Assembly (NCBI GenBank): GCA_028723545.1
Contig: JAQYER010000007.1
Location: 1-16,838 of the forward strand
Reading direction: 5' to 3'
Length of the DNA stretch: 16,838 nt
Source: Caryophanales bacterium
GTDB taxonomy: Bacteria; Bacillota_I; Bacilli_A; RFN20; CAG-826
Position numbers and translations under genes: made by a program. Shown piece by piece: positions 15,850-16,838 of the stretch; the first letter of the stretch is position 1, and each line of letters opens with the position of its first letter. The notes under the pieces are model-generated. The model was not told the origin of the DNA, made no database searches, and saw only the letters and a list, made by a program, of their open reading frames with translations.

Positions 15850-15858
15850 ATTTTATCA
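15850..15858 (-). promoter_or_regulatory. Extended -10 promoter for yaaA-recF-gyrB-gyrA
   Basis: Minus-strand TGATAAAAT is an extended -10 with no clear -35. It lies just downstream of the dnaN terminator and predicts a transcript start near 15843 with a leader of about 24 bases. Confidence 0.55.
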
Positions 15859-15865
15859 TAATCAA

Positions 15866-15899
15866 ACAAAAAAGGGAATATAATTATTCCCTTCTTTTT
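15866..15899 (-). terminator. Intrinsic terminator of dnaN
   Basis: A perfect 9-bp stem, AAGGGAATA/TATTCCCTT with loop ATTA, is followed on the minus strand by TTTTGTTTG and preceded by AAAAAG. The flanking T-rich tract on the other side would also allow function on the plus strand. It ends the dnaN transcript 36 bases after its stop. Confidence 0.88.
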
Positions 15900-15928
15900 A
15901 TTATTGATTTTTTGACTGTTTTTAGGCC

Positions 15929-16837
15929 TTATGAGCGTAATGGAGTGACTAGCATATCTACTGTATCATCCGAACAAGATTTAACTACGAATGGTTTCAT
16001 TTCTCCAACAAATGAGATAGTGACATCTTCACTTCTAACCGCCCTAATTGCGTCAGTTACAAAAGACGCTCTAAAAGATATTTCTAAACGTTCACCAGTA
16101 TATTGGAATGTTTGGATTTTTTCATTCGCTGATCCGACAGTAGAATTTCTTGAAAATAATTCAACTTCATCTTCAGTCATGACGAGTTTTACAACCCCAT
16201 CGCGTTCAGCAGAAAGAAGAGATACACGTTCCATTGTTGCTAATAACTCTTTAGAGTTAACTTCAAGTGTGTGATTAAATACTCTTGGGAAAATATTTTT
16301 AGTGTTTGGGTAATCTCCATTGGTTAATGTAGTTGAGATAATTGTGTTATCAAAAGCAAATAATACACGCTTATCCATAACAACAACAGTGACTGTATTT
16401 GCGCCTTCAAAACTTCTAACGATTTCTAATAAATTTTTAGCCTGAATGTTAGCAACAAATCTAACTGAAGAATCGACTTGAACTTTCTTTCTTGCTAGAC
16501 GAGCAGTATCGGTAGCAGTCGCAGTTAAAATTCCATCATGACAATCTAAATTAATTGCAGTTAATATCGCGTGTTTTGCCGCTGCAGCAAAAGCTGTTTG
16601 TTCAACTAAATCAACTAAATCTTGTGTAGGTAATTCAAGTTGTTCTCCATTTAATGACAAATTAATTTCTGGGAATTCTTTTGCGGATATAGCATTTAAT
16701 TTAAAGTTTGATTTTTCATCTTCAATTTTTAAAATAGAACCATCGATTAATTCAATATTTACATTAGTTCCTTCCATATGTCTAATAACTTCAACGAATA
16801 AACGACAATTCGCTAAAGTATCACCATATTTATAATT
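15929..16837 (-). CDS. dnaN: DNA polymerase III beta subunit, sliding clamp (5' partial)
   Basis: The frame is open to the right edge: upstream of the Met at 16777 it reads NYKYGDTLANCRLFVEVIRH, which is DnaN sequence (the GDTLANCRLFVEVIR block of domain 1). The visible 302 residues compare with about 370-380 for the whole protein, so the first 70 or so are missing. The clamp dimer encircles DNA and tethers the replicase. Seen: FPEINL, then QTAFAAAAKHAILTAINLDCHDGILTATATDTARLA in domain 2, NFKLNAISAKEFPE, and the C-terminal MKPFVVKSCSDDTVDMLVTPLRS, where relatives end in a similar LP(V/M)R segment. dnaA and the origin should lie just beyond the right edge. Confidence 0.96.
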   Translation of the reverse strand, partial: NYKYGDTLANCRLFVEVIRHMEGTNVNIELIDGSILKIEDEKSNFKLNAISAKEFPEINLSLNGEQLELPTQDLVDLVEQTAFAAAAKHAILTAINLDCHDGILTATATDTARLARKKVQVDSSVRFVANIQAKNLLEIVRSFEGANTVTVVVMDKRVLFAFDNTIISTTLTNGDYPNTKNIFPRVFNHTLEVNSKELLATMERVSLLSAERDGVVKLVMTEDEVELFSRNSTVGSANEKIQTFQYTGERLEISFRASFVTDAIRAVRSEDVTISFVGEMKPFVVKSCSDDTVDMLVTPLRS

Positions 16838-16838
16838 A

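Noticed and set aside
15912..16274. Plus-strand 120-codon frame opposite dnaN
   Set aside because: It is antisense to clearly conserved DnaN sequence and has no ribosome site or domain.
16775..16777. Met at 16777 as the start of DnaN
   Set aside because: The frame continues to the window edge with typical DnaN domain 1 sequence.
1..16838. CRISPR arrays, tRNA genes, rRNA, prophage or defence genes
   Set aside because: No regularly spaced repeats, no tRNA T-loop plus anticodon-arm pattern, and no such proteins were found on either strand.

Overview
This is an AT-rich chromosomal segment from a low-GC Gram-positive bacterium close to the replication origin. Almost everything is read from the minus strand. 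Reading that way (right to left) the order is dnaN, yaaA-type S4 protein, recF, gyrB, gyrA, serS, which is the classic Bacillota/Mollicutes origin-proximal order. Tryptophan is encoded by TGG and TGA is used as a stop (psuG, yaaA), so this is not a code-4 Mycoplasma or Spiroplasma. A Bacilli/Erysipelotrichia-like or Acholeplasma/RF39-like lineage fits, but the sequence alone does not fix the species.

Layout from right to left. At 16837-15929 is the C-terminal four fifths of DnaN, cut by the window edge and ended by a strong intrinsic terminator. A new transcript starts from an extended -10 near 15850 and carries yaaA-recF-gyrB-gyrA with overlapping or nearly touching junctions. A perfect hairpin without a U-run separates gyrA from serS. 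serS ends in an AT-rich intrinsic terminator at about 8511-8562. Next come an alpha/beta-hydrolase esterase, a 76-nt small SRP RNA (7505-7580, not a protein gene) and tadA, whose last codons form half of a terminator stem.

From 6956 down to 722 runs a tightly packed five-gene unit: a CtpE-like P-type cation ATPase, pseudouridine-5'-phosphate glycosidase (psuG), a TetR-type regulator, an iron-type alcohol dehydrogenase, and an M50-like membrane protein that has lost the first zinc-binding His. The ATPase mRNA appears leaderless. On the plus strand at the left edge is the end of an IS21-family insertion sequence: the C-terminal three quarters of istB and the right IS end, with two tandem 22-bp repeats and a likely terminus at 603.

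The core block makes the sliding clamp, a recombination mediator, DNA gyrase, seryl-tRNA synthetase, the tRNA wobble deaminase and the SRP RNA, all housekeeping. The five-gene unit is accessory and its shared purpose is unclear. I see no CRISPR array, tRNA, phage genes or defence island. The most interesting observations are the gyrase quinolone-pocket residues (GyrA Ala and Ser, GyrB Asn), the SRP RNA touching the SD-less tadA, the degenerate protease site, and the leaderless ATPase start. I found no convincing wholly new system.
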